Below, one piece after another: positions 63,833 through 64,000 of a stretch of 64,000 bases of DNA. Each line of letters begins with the position of its first letter. The stretch's first letter is position 1. A program made the position numbers and the translations under genes. The DNA is from CAYPPG01 sp964412555 (GTDB taxonomy: Bacteria; Hinthialibacterota; Hinthialibacteria; Hinthialibacterales; Hinthialibacteraceae). The DNA lies in assembly GCA_964412555.1 (NCBI GenBank), contig CAYPPG010000030.1, forward strand, positions 23,191 through 87,190. The letters are read 5' to 3'. The notes beneath the pieces are model-generated. The model searched no databases. It was given only the letters and a program-made list of their open reading frames with translations, and was not told the origin of the DNA.

Positions 63833-64000
63833 AAAACGGTGTAGCGTCATCGAATAACACCGGATGGATATAGATCGCCGCACGAGCTCCGGCTTGGCGG
63901 GTTGCTCGAATGCGAGCGCGCATTTTCTCGAACGACATCTCGGCTGGCCCTTGCTTGTCACCGCGCATAGCCATCCAGGATTTGCGGTCCGGATGAATGA
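63786..64000 (-). CDS. Partial gene, 3' part cut off at a junction, unknown
   Basis: The complement encodes a frame that enters from the right window edge (IHPDRKSWMAMRGDKQGPAE) and reads MSFEKMRARIRATRQAGARA, then AIYIHPVLFDDATPFFSEYR, before running into residues that look unrelated (CMHTRFLV) and a stop at 63786. The style is that of a TIM-barrel hydrolase or melibiase-like protein (strand AAIYIHP), but I do not recognise it with certainty. The real part ends near 63822, where it meets the truncated serine hydrolase. Confidence 0.5.
   Translation of the reverse strand, partial: IHPDRKSWMAMRGDKQGPAEMSFEKMRARIRATRQAGARAAIYIHPVLFDDATPFFSEYRDCCMHTRFLV

Overview
The window is a draft-assembly segment (two runs of exactly 100 N, at 17736-17835 and 32979-33078, both inside tandem repeats) from a Gram-negative, flagellated bacterium of moderate G+C. 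Outer-membrane logic is shown by an LptF/LptG pair and an Mla-type MCE operon; motility by FlgK and FlgL; a type IV pilin-like protein, PilZ, a sigma-54-type promoter and NarL-type two-component genes are also present. Secreted FG-GAP/VCBS proteins, a DUF1080 domain, SUMF1-like domains, very large periplasmic TPR/transglutaminase proteins and abundant palindromic intergenic repeats suggest an uncultured lineage near the PVC/FCB groups (Poribacteria-, Hydrogenedentes-, Sumerlaeota- or Hinthialibacterota-like). The phylum cannot be fixed from this sequence alone.

Layout. 1-5.7 kb: a partial gene tail, a TIR/deoxyribosyltransferase-like protein, a URO-D family protein, a secreted FG-GAP + DUF1080 protein and a DUF1007-NicO metal transporter fusion. 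6-16.5 kb: a periplasmic-propeller histidine kinase with its NarL regulator, a secreted PHB-depolymerase-like esterase, a receiver-only protein, and a cluster of secreted paralogues in which alpha/beta-hydrolase domains have lost the nucleophile serine and two proteins carry SUMF1-like domains. 16.3-18 kb: decayed hydrolase, PIN module, tRNA-Thr and a 33-bp minisatellite. 18-31.3 kb: ilvD, lptF-lptG, a redoxin-DUF4114 protein and two giant DUF3857/transglutaminase proteins, the second lacking the catalytic cysteine. 31.4-37.2 kb: a PP2C phosphatase with a degenerate receiver, a TPR protein, a 31-bp minisatellite, a histidine kinase, a GT39-like enzyme interrupted in frame by two palindromic repeats, and trmO. 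37.5-45 kb: pilin, FG-GAP protein, ridA, a sigma-54 promoter with an HTH protein, a double-FAD/HEAT oxidoreductase and trxB. 45.3-52 kb: mlaE-mlaF-mlaD-radA-PIN/TRAM operon and a GT2 enzyme. 52-58 kb: enlarged flgL and flgK. 58-64 kb: TauE-like exporter, PilZ, an unknown gene, glyS, an SDR, and a broken end with a truncated LamG-like gene and a truncated serine hydrolase meeting another gene fragment head-on.

Themes. (1) Recurrent conversion of enzymes to probable pseudoenzymes (two hydrolases, one transglutaminase, one receiver domain). (2) Several families of palindromic repeats fill intergenic spaces, touch stop codons and ribosome sites, and in one case have entered a reading frame. (3) Unusual domain expansions in envelope proteins: MCE plus a possible outer-membrane barrel, and FlgK/FlgL with hypervariable repeat inserts.
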